This document shows, piece after piece, positions 30,988-40,376 of a DNA stretch of 64,000 bases. Positions within the stretch are counted from its first letter, which is position 1; every line of letters starts with the position of its first letter. Position numbers and translations under genes: made by a program. The DNA is from Laspinema palackyanum D2c (lineage in GTDB: Bacteria > Cyanobacteriota > Cyanobacteriia > Cyanobacteriales > Laspinemataceae): positions 1 to 64,000 of the forward strand of contig NZ_JAMXFD010000027.1 in NCBI RefSeq assembly GCF_025370875.1, written 5' to 3'. A model generated the notes under the pieces. The model was not told where the DNA came from, made no database searches, and saw only the letters and a program-made list of their open reading frames with translations.

Positions 30988-32049
30988 GTGAAACGCAGAA
31001 AAATATTAAGCTTATTAGGGTTAGCCTTGGCAAGTGGGGGACTGGCAATTGCCTGTTCTAATGGAACGACACCCACGGCAACAACCCCAGCGGAACCGGC
31101 AGCAACAACAGCCACGACTCCCGCCACGGGAGAACAATTGGTTGTTTATTCCGGTCGCAACGAGAACCTAGTGGGTTCCTTGATGGAACAATTCAAGAGT
31201 GAAACCGGCATTGATATCCAAGTCCGCTACGGAGACACCGCAGAACTCGCCGCAGCCATTCTCGAAGAAGGCCAAAATACACCAGCAGACGTCTTTTTTG
31301 CCCAGGATGCCGGTGCTCTGGGTGCGCTGCAAAAAGCCGATCGCACCGCCAAACTGCCCGAAGATATTCTGAATAAAGTTGAGTCTCGGTATCGATCGCC
31401 CGAAGGTGAGTGGGTAGGGATTACAGGTCGGGTTCGCACTGTAGACTACAATACGAACCTAGTCTCACCGGAGGAAGTACCCCAGTCCATCATGGAATTG
31501 GCCGATCCGAAGTGGGAAGGAAAAATTGGCTGGGCACCGAGCAATGGGTCATTCCAAGCCTTTGTTACGGCCTTGCGACTCTCTCTTGGAGAGGAACAAA
31601 CCAAACAATGGTTAGAAGGAGTGCAAGCCAACAATCCGAAAGTATATCCCAAGAATACGGCGATCGTGGAAGCACTTTCTCGGGGGGAAATTGCCGTCGG
31701 ACTGGTCAATCACTACTATTTAGAAAAATTCAAAGCGGAAAATCCAGAGGCACCCGTTGCTCACAGTTTCCCTAACGATGTGGGATCATTGGTGAATGTA
31801 GCGGGTGTGAGTATTTTGGAGAATACAGACAAGCTGGCTGCATCGCAACAGTTTGTTAACTTTATGTTAAGTCCCAAAGCTCAGGAATACTTTACTCAAG
31901 AGACTTACGAGTATCCCTTGGTAACAGGTGTAGTGGCAACTAAAACTCTAACCCCCTTATCGGATATAAAGTATCCCGAAATTGATTTGAGTAACCTCAA
32001 TGATTTAGAGGGAACGCTCAAGCTACTCCAGGAAACTGGCATTTTATAA
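30988..32049 (+). CDS. futA: ferric-iron ABC transporter substrate-binding lipoprotein
   Basis: 353 residues from the GTG at 30988, chosen because GGGAGG sits 8 bases upstream. The signal sequence ends in a lipobox LAIAC, so the mature protein should be lipid-anchored, followed by a Thr/Ala/Pro-rich linker. The domain starting LVVYSGRNENLVGSLMEQF is the FutA/FbpA type of class II periplasmic binding protein, with the typical YGDTAELAAAILEEG, DVFFAQDAGALG and GLVNHYYLEKF segments. The last two supply tyrosines that coordinate Fe(III). First gene of a four-gene iron uptake operon. Confidence 0.92.
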   Translation: MKRRKILSLLGLALASGGLAIACSNGTTPTATTPAEPAATTATTPATGEQLVVYSGRNENLVGSLMEQFKSETGIDIQVRYGDTAELAAAILEEGQNTPADVFFAQDAGALGALQKADRTAKLPEDILNKVESRYRSPEGEWVGITGRVRTVDYNTNLVSPEEVPQSIMELADPKWEGKIGWAPSNGSFQAFVTALRLSLGEEQTKQWLEGVQANNPKVYPKNTAIVEALSRGEIAVGLVNHYYLEKFKAENPEAPVAHSFPNDVGSLVNVAGVSILENTDKLAASQQFVNFMLSPKAQEYFTQETYEYPLVTGVVATKTLTPLSDIKYPEIDLSNLNDLEGTLKLLQETGIL

Positions 32050-32090
32050 AGGTAGCTGGAAAAACGGGCAGAGAAATTAAGGGTGATCGC

Positions 32091-32125
32091 AACAGTTGAT
32101 GCTGGAGGGTATAGTATCAACTGTT
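32091..32125. repeat. stem-loop between the two futA genes
   Basis: A perfect 10-base stem AACAGTTGAT/ATCAACTGTT with a 15-base loop and no T-run lies about 50 bases before the second futA start. It may tune relative expression by mRNA stability or mark an operator. Confidence 0.55.
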
Positions 32126-32174
32126 ACAACGACTCGCGAGCAACATCAACCGAAACATTAAGAGATTACAAACC

Positions 32175-33179
32175 ATGAACTATCGGAAGAAACTGGCGAT
32201 CGCGGCGATCGCCATCCTGTTAAGCCTGGGCGGAATTCGTGTGGTTACGGCCCAAGGAAAAACCCTGATTATCTATTCCGGGCGCAATGAAAACTTAATT
32301 GCACCCGTTATTGATAAAGCCCGTCAAGAACTCGGACTTGATATAGAAGTTAGATATGGCGATACCGCAGAATTGGCGATCGCCCTACTGGAAGAAGGCC
32401 GAAATAGCCGTGCCGACTTGTTTTTCGCCCAAGATGCCGGAGCATTAGGGGCAATGGCCCAAGCTCGCCGCACCATGCCAATTCCCCAACCCTTGCTCAA
32501 CCAAGTAGACGCTCGCTTTCGGTCTCGCAACGGCCAATGGATGGGAATCAGCGGTCGTGCGCGCGTCCTGGATTACAATACCCGACTGGTGCAGCGCAAC
32601 CAACTCCCCAAGAATGTCTGGGAATTGACCGACCCCAAATGGCGGGGTAAAATCGGCTGGGCACCCACGAACGGATCATTTCAGTCCTTTATCACCGCCA
32701 TGCGTTCCACTGCCGGAGATGACCGCACCTTAGAATGGCTGCGCGCCATGAAAGACAATGGAACCGTGGTGTATCCGAACAATAGCACCATTCTCGAAGC
32801 GTTAGGTCGAGGAGAAGTTCACCTCGGGTTAACGAATAATTACTATCTCTCGCGGTTTACCAGTGAAAATCCGAATTTTCCTGTTGCCCATCATTATATG
32901 GCTGGAGATATCGGGTCCATGATTAATGTGGCCGGGGTTGCCATTATGGATACTACGGACCAAAAAGGGGATGCGGAAAAATTCATTGAGTATCTACTCA
33001 AACCCGAATCCCAAGAGTATTTTGCTCAACAAACAAGCGAGTATCCCTTAATCTCTGGGGTAGAACCCCCAGCGAAACAAATTCCCATCTCTCAAATCAA
33101 TCCGCCCAATATTGACTTGAGCAACTTAGCTGATTTAGCGGGAACAATGTCTTTACTAGAGCAAGCGGGAGTTTTATAA
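32175..33179 (+). CDS. futA: second ferric-iron ABC transporter substrate-binding protein
   Basis: 334 residues, closely related to the upstream FutA over the whole mature region (LIIYSGRNENLIAPVID, YGDTAELAIALLEEG, DLFFAQDAGALGAM, GLTNNYYLSRF). Its signal peptide (KKLAIAAIAILLSLGG) lacks a lipobox and is likely cut after VTA. This copy should therefore be soluble in the periplasm while the first is lipid-anchored. Two such paralogues are known in cyanobacteria (FutA1/FutA2 of Synechocystis). The tandem arrangement with its own permease and ATPase suggests both feed one transporter. Confidence 0.92.
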   Translation: MNYRKKLAIAAIAILLSLGGIRVVTAQGKTLIIYSGRNENLIAPVIDKARQELGLDIEVRYGDTAELAIALLEEGRNSRADLFFAQDAGALGAMAQARRTMPIPQPLLNQVDARFRSRNGQWMGISGRARVLDYNTRLVQRNQLPKNVWELTDPKWRGKIGWAPTNGSFQSFITAMRSTAGDDRTLEWLRAMKDNGTVVYPNNSTILEALGRGEVHLGLTNNYYLSRFTSENPNFPVAHHYMAGDIGSMINVAGVAIMDTTDQKGDAEKFIEYLLKPESQEYFAQQTSEYPLISGVEPPAKQIPISQINPPNIDLSNLADLAGTMSLLEQAGVL

Positions 33180-33254
33180 AAAAGTTGAGCGACTTGAGTC
33201 AAGATAGAAAATAGGTCATAAGCAATCTAGGGTGGGAAAGGTGTCGAGTTAAGG

Positions 33255-34907
33255 ATGAAATCAACAAAACAGGGAAAGGCGATCGCCCAGATTGGCAAGC
33301 GGTTAGAGCAGTGGGTTCGGGCTTCTAAACCCTTGGGACAAGGGTCTGGCCCTCCGGGGTTTTTGGTGGCAGCCGGAAGTATTACCGCTGTAGCGATCGC
33401 CCTGCCTTTAATCTATCTGCTCATCCGGGCGGCAGGTGCGGGATTTGAGGAAGTCTGGACCTTACTTTCCCGTCCACGCACCCTAGAAGTCTTAGTTCAC
33501 AGTGCCGGGTTAGCGGCAGTGGTGACCCTAGTTTCCGCCTTGATTTGCTTACCCCTAGCCTTTTTGACCGAACGGACTGATTTGCCCGGACGACGGTTTT
33601 GGGCCGTCGCCACCACCCTGCCGTTAGCGGTTCCTAGCTATGTGGGAAGTTTTGCCTTAATTGCCGCCTTTGGACCCCGAGGCAGTTGGCTACAACTGTT
33701 GCTCGAACCGTTGGGAGTGGACAGCTTGCCTTCCATCTATGGCTGGTTCGGGGCAATTCTGGCCCTAACCCTGTTTACCTATCCCTATCTGCTGATTGCC
33801 CTGCGATCGGGCTTGCAAGGCATTGATCCGGCGATCGAAGAAGCTTCGCGCACCCTGGGAAACAATGCCTGGTCTACCTTCTGGCAAGTCACCCTCCCCC
33901 AGCTACGCCCCTCCTTAGTAGCCGGGGGCTTATTAGTTGCCCTCTATTCCTTGCGCGACTTTGGGACACCCAGCTTGATGCGGTTTGACTCCTTTACTCG
34001 GGTGATTTTCATTCAGTACCGGAGTAGCTTTAACCGCAACTCAGCAGCAGTGTTGTCCTTAGTTTTAGTCGCCCTGTTGTTGGTGATTTTGGCGATGGAA
34101 TATCGAGTGAGAACTGGTGCAGCTTACTACAGCACCAGTTCTAGTGGGAGTCGCACCCCCACGCGCATCCCGTTGGGGGGGTGGAAATGGCCGGCGATCG
34201 CCTTTTGTACCATCATCACCACCTTGGGATTAGTCCTCCCCCTTGCCGTCACCCTCTTCTGGTTATGGCGCGGACTTAATGCCGGAAAAATCCCCCCAGA
34301 TGTCCTCACCACCAGCTTTAATTCCATCCTCGCCTCGGGTCTTTCCGCGATCATTGCCACCCTGTTCGCCCTCCCCGTCGCCATCCTTTCCGTGCGCTTT
34401 CCCGGACGAATTACCACCGTCATTGAGCGCTTAACTTACATTGGCTTTGGTCTGCCCGGAATCGTAGTCGCCCTGTCTTTAGTCTTTATTGGTGCTAACT
34501 ATCTCCCGGCTTTATATCAAACCCTGCCCATGTTAGTGTTTGCCTATTTAGTGTTATTTTTACCCCAATCGGTTGGTACCATTCGCAGTTCCCTCCTGCA
34601 AGTCAATCCCCAATTAGAAGAATCCGCTCGTACCTTGGGCCGCACCCCCTGGCAAACCCTGGGGGAAATTACTTTACCTTTAGTCAGTCCTGGAGTATTA
34701 GGCGGTGCAGTTCTGGTGTTTCTGACAGCGATTAAAGAACTGCCAGCTACGATGTTACTCGCACCGATTGGATTTAAAACTTTAGCCACCCAGATTTGGC
34801 AAGCCACAGAGGATGTGCAGTTTACCGATGCAGCCGCAGCTTCCCTGACCCTGTTGTTAGTTTCTGCCGGTTCTACGTTAGTTTTATTAGGGCGGAAATC
34901 CCGTTGA
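33255..34907 (+). CDS. futB: ferric-iron ABC transporter permease
   Basis: 550 residues of a fused double permease, with about twelve membrane helices in two homologous halves. Each half has the cytoplasmic EAA loop: EEASRTLGNNAWSTFWQVTLPQLRPS in the first and EESARTLGRTPWQTLGEITLPLV in the second, which dock the ATPase. The domain matches FbpB/FutB/AfuB. It begins 75 bases after the second futA and is followed by the ATPase gene, completing the transporter. Confidence 0.92.
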   Translation: MKSTKQGKAIAQIGKRLEQWVRASKPLGQGSGPPGFLVAAGSITAVAIALPLIYLLIRAAGAGFEEVWTLLSRPRTLEVLVHSAGLAAVVTLVSALICLPLAFLTERTDLPGRRFWAVATTLPLAVPSYVGSFALIAAFGPRGSWLQLLLEPLGVDSLPSIYGWFGAILALTLFTYPYLLIALRSGLQGIDPAIEEASRTLGNNAWSTFWQVTLPQLRPSLVAGGLLVALYSLRDFGTPSLMRFDSFTRVIFIQYRSSFNRNSAAVLSLVLVALLLVILAMEYRVRTGAAYYSTSSSGSRTPTRIPLGGWKWPAIAFCTIITTLGLVLPLAVTLFWLWRGLNAGKIPPDVLTTSFNSILASGLSAIIATLFALPVAILSVRFPGRITTVIERLTYIGFGLPGIVVALSLVFIGANYLPALYQTLPMLVFAYLVLFLPQSVGTIRSSLLQVNPQLEESARTLGRTPWQTLGEITLPLVSPGVLGGAVLVFLTAIKELPATMLLAPIGFKTLATQIWQATEDVQFTDAAAASLTLLLVSAGSTLVLLGRKSR

Positions 34908-35028
34908 AACATTAATTTGAAGCCATGAGAAATTAAAAGAAAACTTTTACCCACTTTATGGAACAAAAATTTTATCAACAATTAAGAAATTAAATTCATT
35001 GTATCAACCCCAAGAGAAATCAACTCCC

Positions 35029-36120
35029 ATGTCAACGCTCATGAATGAACCGGAAATTTTAAGATTAGAAGCCGTTACCAAAACATTCGATGCCACGGGA
35101 ACACCCGCTGTTAATCGAGTCTCGGTAAATTTGCAGAAAGGGGAAATTCTCACCCTGCTGGGTCCTTCGGGTTGTGGGAAAACGACCCTCTTGCGGTTAT
35201 TAGCGGGATTTGAAAAACCCGATGCGGGGGAAATTGAAATTGCCGGAAGACAGGTTGCTGGGGGTGGAGTCTGGATTCCGCCAGAACATCGGCAATTAGG
35301 GATGGTGTTTCAAGAATATGCGTTGTTTCCTCATTTGACAGTGGCGGAAAATGTAGCATTTGGGTTAAAAAGACAACAGAAACAACGGATCGCGCATCAG
35401 GTGACAGAGGCGATCGCCTTGGTGGGATTGGAAGGATTGGAAAAACGCTATCCCCATCAACTGTCGGGGGGTCAACGACAGCGAGTGGCATTAGCGCGGG
35501 CGATCGCACCAGCACCGGCGATCGTTTTACTGGATGAACCGTTAAGCAATTTAGATGTCCAGGTGCGGTTGTATTTAAGGGAAGAAATCCGCAAGATTCT
35601 CAAGAGTACGAATACCACGGCGATTTTTGTCACCCATGATCAGGAGGAGGCACTGGCGATTAGCGATCGCATTGCGGTGATGAAAAAAGGACGCATCGAA
35701 CAATTTGGGACCCCGGAAGAGATTTATGAGGAACCTGCCTCGCGGTTTGTAGCGGGATTTGTCACCCAGGCAAATTTTCTGCCTGCGCGCCGGATCGGCA
35801 AACTCTGGGAAACGGAGTGCGGATCTTTTGCAGTAGAAGTGCCTGAAGCGGTGATACCAGAACCGAGCGATAATTCTAATGAAGGGGAGTTAATGATCCG
35901 AGAGGAAGATTTAATCCTGAAACCCGATGAGACGGGACAGGTGATAATTCGCGATCGGCAGTTTTTAGGACGAGAGCACCGATATTGTTTGATCACCCCC
36001 TCAGGACGAGAATTTCATGCGCGCAGTAGTGGGGGGTCTCTGTTGGCAGTCGGGACCCGAGTGCAAGTAGCAGCGATCGAGGAACGGTTGCGAGTTTTTG
36101 CCCTCAAGGGAGTGGGGTGA
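35029..36120 (+). CDS. futC: ferric-iron ABC transporter ATP-binding protein
   Basis: 363 residues from the ATG at 35029; an ATG at 35041 is an alternative. Walker A GPSGCGKT (45-52), signature LSGGQRQR (145-152), Walker B IVLLDEP (about 165-171) and the switch histidine in VTHDQEEA are all present. The C-terminal TOBE-like domain (about 280-363) marks the FbpC/FutC group of importers. It energises ferric-iron uptake through the permease encoded just upstream. Confidence 0.92.
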   Translation: MSTLMNEPEILRLEAVTKTFDATGTPAVNRVSVNLQKGEILTLLGPSGCGKTTLLRLLAGFEKPDAGEIEIAGRQVAGGGVWIPPEHRQLGMVFQEYALFPHLTVAENVAFGLKRQQKQRIAHQVTEAIALVGLEGLEKRYPHQLSGGQRQRVALARAIAPAPAIVLLDEPLSNLDVQVRLYLREEIRKILKSTNTTAIFVTHDQEEALAISDRIAVMKKGRIEQFGTPEEIYEEPASRFVAGFVTQANFLPARRIGKLWETECGSFAVEVPEAVIPEPSDNSNEGELMIREEDLILKPDETGQVIIRDRQFLGREHRYCLITPSGREFHARSSGGSLLAVGTRVQVAAIEERLRVFALKGVG

Positions 36121-36397
36121 GGATTGGGAGAGAGAGGGGAGATGGGGAAGTTTGTAGTAACGACTTCAGTCGTTCCTCGTGACGACAGCGATCGCGACTC
36201 ATACCAAATCCGGTTGTTAAAAGTATTAAAAATCGTAGGCCCTTCGACTCCCTTCGACCCTTCGGCAGGCTCAGAGCTCAGGACAGGCTTCGACGGGGCT
36301 CAGAGCTCAGAGCTCAGGAGGCAATGCCCACCTCCATTCGGTGGGCATTGCCTACAATTTGCTAATCCCCCTTAAAAACGCATTAAACCCCCCATTT
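36121..36397. repeat. repeat-rich spacer before the DUF1156 gene
   Basis: Contains CCTTCGAC/GCTCAGAGCTCAGG short tandem motifs (36241-36320) and a palindrome GCAATGCCCACC...GGTGGGCATTGC (36321-36354). These are the intergenic repeat types seen elsewhere in the window. They separate the iron operon from the defence-type cassette. Confidence 0.6.
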
Positions 36398-39325
36398 ATG
36401 AGAAAAAAACTGATTGAAGTTGCCCTTCCCCTGGAAGCGATTAATGCTGAATCTGCCCGAGAAAAGTCGATTCGGCATGGGCATCCTTCAACCCTGCATT
36501 TGTGGTGGGCGCGGCGACCTTTAGCGGCTTGTCGAGCAGTTTTGTGGTCTTCTTTGGTAGATGACCCCTCCAGTTGGCCGGATAAATTCCCCACAGAAGA
36601 AGACCAAAAGCGAGAACGGGAGCGCTTATTTGATATTTTGGGGCGAATCACCATTGAGACGGATAAAAAAGGGAATCACAAACAAGTTGTCCGGGGTTTA
36701 GTCTCGTGGGATGATATCAAAGAACCGGCAATCATTGACGAAGCACAAAAAGAAATTGCCCGATGTTTAGCTTGGGACCGGGGAGAGGAACCGCCCACTC
36801 AACCGGATGCGGTGCGGGATTATATTGCTCAATATGCACCTCCGGCTTATGACCCATTTGCCGGGGGTGGGTCGATTCCTTTAGAGGCTCAACGGTTAGG
36901 ATTAGAAGCTCATGCCAGTGATTTGAATCCGGTTGCGGTATTAATTAATAAAGCCTTAATTGAAATTCCCCCGAAGTTTAAAGATTTGCCGCCGATTAAT
37001 CCAGCGAATCGGCAGAAAAAGGGGATGAATTTCTGGAAAGCTGCTCAAGGATTAGCAGCAGATGTAGAGTTTTATGGGCAGTGGATGCGTGAGGAAGCAT
37101 TCCAACGGATAGGGCATTTATATCCCAAGGTGGCATTACCGAAAGAATATGGGGATGATGCTGAGGCGACGGTGATTGCTTGGTTATGGGCGAGAACAGT
37201 GAAATGTCCTAACCCGGCTTGTGGTTGTCAGATGCCGTTGGTGAAAAGTTTTCAGCTTTCCACGAAGAAGGGTAAAGAGGCTTGGGTTCAGCCAATGGTG
37301 CAGCAGGGTAAGGGGGAAAGTGAGCTTAATGGGGAGATGATGGCAGAGACTGCCGTCCCTCGCATTCGCTTTCAAGTGCAGTCAGGAACGGGAGAAGTGC
37401 CAGATGGGACCGTGGGCCGCAAGGGGGCGGTTTGTCTAGCTTGTGGAACCCCTGTGGGGTTGGATTATGTGCGGAGTGAAGGTTGTGGGGGGCGTATGGG
37501 GGCGCAGTTGATGGCAATTGTGGCCGAAGGAAACAAGGGGCGGATTTATTTATCGCCGACCCATGAACAAGAACAAATTGCTAATTCTGCTCAACCCAAA
37601 TGGCAGCCCGAGAGTGAGTTGATATGTAAATCGGGGGTCATTAATGCGCCTTTATATGGCATGACGAAACACGCTGATTTATTCACATCTCGTCAATTAG
37701 TTGCCCTAACTACTTTTAGTGATTTAGTGAGTGAAGCGAAAAAAAAGGCGTTTCAAGATGCAGTTTGTGCCCGGTTATCCGATGATGATGTGCCGTTGAA
37801 TGCGGGCGGTACTGGGGCGAGGGCTTATGGGGAGGCGATCGCCACTTACTTAGCTTTTGCTGTGGATAAAAGCTCGGATTACTGGAGCAATCTATGTACA
37901 TGGGGCATTAGTGGAGAAACCATGAGTCATGTATTTACAAGACAAGCTATTCCCATGACTTGGGATTTTTGCGAAGCCAATCCCCTCAGTGATTCCACCG
38001 GAAATTTTAATGGCGCGATTAATTGGGTTATACAAGTTCTGGAAAATCATGAAAATGGCAATTGTAAATCTCAAGTATTCCAACATGATGCAACTTGGAT
38101 TCATGAAAATGACTCCCGACCCAAAATAGTATCAACAGACCCGCCCTATTATGATGCTGTACCTTACGCCGATTTATCGGATTTTTTCTATACATGGCTC
38201 CGTCCAAGTGTGGGTTCAATTTATCCAGACATTTGTAGTACCCTGTTAGCGCCAAAACATCAAGAAATGGTCGCGGATACCTTTCGCCATGGTAGCAAGC
38301 AAAAAGCCAAAGATTTTTTTGAATCCAGCCTAATTAAATTATTTCATCGCATCAATAATCTCAATCATCCTGATTATCCGGTCACGGTTTATTACGCACT
38401 TAAACAATCAGAAACCGATGATAATAATAACGTTGCTTCAACAGGTTGGAAAACAATTTTAGAAGGCTTAATGCAGGCTAATTTTAGCATTGGTGGAACC
38501 TGGCCATTAAGAACAGAAAGAAGTGCCAGAATGAGAAATCTTGACTCAAACGCCCTCGCTTCCTCTATCGTTCTTATCTGCCGCCCTCGTCCAGAAACCG
38601 CCTCCAAAATCACGCGCCGCCAATTCCTCAGCGAATTAAAAAAAGAACTCCCCAAATCCTTAAAAACCCTACAACAGGGTAATATCGCCCCCGTAGACCT
38701 TGCCCAAGCCAGTATCGGACCCGGGATGGCCGTCTACTCCCAATACGCTGCCGTCCTCGAAAATGATGGTTCCCCCATGCGAGTTCGCACTGCTTTACAA
38801 CTGATTAATCAACTCCTCGATGAATACCTCACGGAACAAGAAGGAGAATTTGATAGCGATACCCGGTGGGCGCTGACCTGGTTTGAACAACATCAGTTCA
38901 ATGAAGGACAATATGGCGATGCCGAAACCCTTTCCAAAGCTAAAAATACCAGTATTCAAGGCTTAGAACAAGCGGGAATTTTAAGTGCCAAAGCAGGAAA
39001 AGTCCGCCTCCTGAAACGGTCAGAACTGCAAGGGGATTGGAATCCAGAACAGGATAATCGCGTCCCTCATTGGGAAATCACCCAACACCTGATTCGCGCC
39101 CTCGACCAAACCGGAGAAATCGGGGCAGCAGAACTCCTCGCCAAACTCGGAAACCGAGGAGAAACTGCCCGAGATTTAGCCTATCGACTCTATAACCTCT
39201 GTGACAGAAAAGGGTGGGCAGCGGAGGGAATTGGCTATAACAGCCTAGTCATTTCTTGGCCCGAAATCAGCCGGTTAGCCAACGAATCAAAAGTTACTCA
39301 ACCCATCCAAGGCAGTCTGTTTTAA
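36398..39325 (+). CDS. DUF1156 domain-containing DNA methyltransferase
   Basis: 975 residues from the ATG at 36398 (MRKKLIEVALPLEAIN). The opening block with HGHPSTLHLWWARRPLAACRA is diagnostic of DUF1156. The SAM-binding motif DPFAGGGSIPLEA is at about residue 152 and the catalytic DPPYYD at about residue 581, consistent with adenine-N6 or cytosine-N4 methylation. Paired cysteines between them (CPNPACGC and CLACG, about 270-350) suggest a zinc ribbon. The C-terminal 150 residues resemble a winged-helix region. DUF1156 proteins are commonly neighbours of DUF499 ATPases in predicted defence islands. Here that ATPase follows two genes downstream. Confidence 0.88.
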   Translation: MRKKLIEVALPLEAINAESAREKSIRHGHPSTLHLWWARRPLAACRAVLWSSLVDDPSSWPDKFPTEEDQKRERERLFDILGRITIETDKKGNHKQVVRGLVSWDDIKEPAIIDEAQKEIARCLAWDRGEEPPTQPDAVRDYIAQYAPPAYDPFAGGGSIPLEAQRLGLEAHASDLNPVAVLINKALIEIPPKFKDLPPINPANRQKKGMNFWKAAQGLAADVEFYGQWMREEAFQRIGHLYPKVALPKEYGDDAEATVIAWLWARTVKCPNPACGCQMPLVKSFQLSTKKGKEAWVQPMVQQGKGESELNGEMMAETAVPRIRFQVQSGTGEVPDGTVGRKGAVCLACGTPVGLDYVRSEGCGGRMGAQLMAIVAEGNKGRIYLSPTHEQEQIANSAQPKWQPESELICKSGVINAPLYGMTKHADLFTSRQLVALTTFSDLVSEAKKKAFQDAVCARLSDDDVPLNAGGTGARAYGEAIATYLAFAVDKSSDYWSNLCTWGISGETMSHVFTRQAIPMTWDFCEANPLSDSTGNFNGAINWVIQVLENHENGNCKSQVFQHDATWIHENDSRPKIVSTDPPYYDAVPYADLSDFFYTWLRPSVGSIYPDICSTLLAPKHQEMVADTFRHGSKQKAKDFFESSLIKLFHRINNLNHPDYPVTVYYALKQSETDDNNNVASTGWKTILEGLMQANFSIGGTWPLRTERSARMRNLDSNALASSIVLICRPRPETASKITRRQFLSELKKELPKSLKTLQQGNIAPVDLAQASIGPGMAVYSQYAAVLENDGSPMRVRTALQLINQLLDEYLTEQEGEFDSDTRWALTWFEQHQFNEGQYGDAETLSKAKNTSIQGLEQAGILSAKAGKVRLLKRSELQGDWNPEQDNRVPHWEITQHLIRALDQTGEIGAAELLAKLGNRGETARDLAYRLYNLCDRKGWAAEGIGYNSLVISWPEISRLANESKVTQPIQGSLF

Positions 39326-39344
39326 CCGATATCTTGCACCTGTT

Positions 39345-39405
39345 GCAACAAACGGCGGGGGATAAATCCCCCGCCTAACAGCTCAAGTCGTCTAAAGACG
39401 ACTGA
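39345..39405 (-). repeat. palindromic repeat, inverted copy
   Basis: Read on the minus strand it gives AGTCGTCTTTAGACGACT, GAGCTGTTAGGCGGGGGATT and TATCCCCCGCC, then GTTTGTTGCAACA. This is the same element as at 44032-44096, including the trailing GTTGCAACA. Confidence 0.8.
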
Positions 39406-39415
39406 AAACACCAGG

Positions 39416-39545
39416 GGATATAGACTTGCAGTCGGTTTTTAACCGACTTTAGCTATTAGGCGGGGGATTTATCCCCCGCCGGATATAGACTTGCAGTCGG
39501 TTTTTAACCGACTTTAGCTATTAGGCGGGGGATTTATCCCCCGCC
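39416..39545 (+). repeat. perfect 65-bp tandem duplication of a double-hairpin element
   Basis: Units 39416-39480 and 39481-39545 are identical. Each has two hairpins: AGTCGGTTTTTAACCGACT and GGCGGGGGATTTATCCCCCGCC. The second duplicates the core of the neighbouring inverted copy and of the copy at 44032-44096. Confidence 0.95.
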
Positions 39546-39718
39546 GGTTGTTGAGAATGGTGCCTGATGTCAGTTTTAACCGAATTGTTTCTGAGGAGAT
39601 AATGAAAGGATGTCCATCTTTGCTAGTCCAGAAAACCCGAGTCCCCCTCTCCCCCGGCCCCTCTCCCACCGGGGAGAGGGGAGGATGAGGAGGACGCACC
39701 TAACCATAACCCAAAATC

Positions 39719-40369
39719 ATGGTCACCTTACAACTCCAACAAATCGACATCCCCCTGGGTCAACGCTTGTTAATTCATCACTTAAATTGGGAACAATTTG
39801 AAGAAATCATCACTGAACTGGGAGAAAGCCGCACAGCTAGAATTGCCTATCATCAAGAAACCTTAGAAATCAGAATGCCCACCCCAGAACATGAAATTGA
39901 CAAAGAAATTATTAGCGATATTGTCAAAATCTTACTAGAAGAACTAGAAATAGACTGCGAATGTTTTGGGTCAACCACCTTCAAACAAACTGCCATGAAA
40001 AGTGGCATTGAACCGGACCAATGCTTTTACATTCAAAACCAGACTCAAATGCGCGGGAAACGCCGCATTGATTTATCCATAGATCCACCCCCCGACCTAG
40101 CTATTGAAGTCGATGTCACCTCTAAAACCCAGATGGATGCTTACCTCAGCCTGGGAGTTCCGGAACTCTGGATTTATGCCCGGGGTGAACTCAAGATTTA
40201 CACCCTAAACTCCGGAGAATATCAACAAGTTTCTACCAGTCCCACCTTCCCCGGTTTTCCCCTATTAGACCCGGTAACAGCAGTTCTGAATCAAACTCTG
40301 ACCCAGGGCAGAAGTCCTGCCTTAAGAGCCTTCCGCCAGCAAATTCGTACCCTAAACTCTACCCTATAA
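39719..40369 (+). CDS. Uma2 family putative endonuclease in the DUF1156/DUF499 cassette
   Basis: 216 residues of the Uma2/DUF820 family with a predicted PD-(D/E)XK fold. The family marks are EHEIDKEIISDIVKILLEELE, RRIDLSIDPPPDLAIEVDVTSK with Asp and E-x-D positions, and AYLSLGVPELWIYARGELKIY. It starts 393 bases after the DUF1156 stop. Its own stop lies 7 bases before the DUF499 start, so the two are almost certainly co-transcribed and possibly translationally coupled. It may provide a nuclease activity for the cassette (inference). The repeat elements on both sides enclose it together with DUF499. Confidence 0.88.
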   Translation: MVTLQLQQIDIPLGQRLLIHHLNWEQFEEIITELGESRTARIAYHQETLEIRMPTPEHEIDKEIISDIVKILLEELEIDCECFGSTTFKQTAMKSGIEPDQCFYIQNQTQMRGKRRIDLSIDPPPDLAIEVDVTSKTQMDAYLSLGVPELWIYARGELKIYTLNSGEYQQVSTSPTFPGFPLLDPVTAVLNQTLTQGRSPALRAFRQQIRTLNSTL

Positions 40370-40376
40370 AATCATT

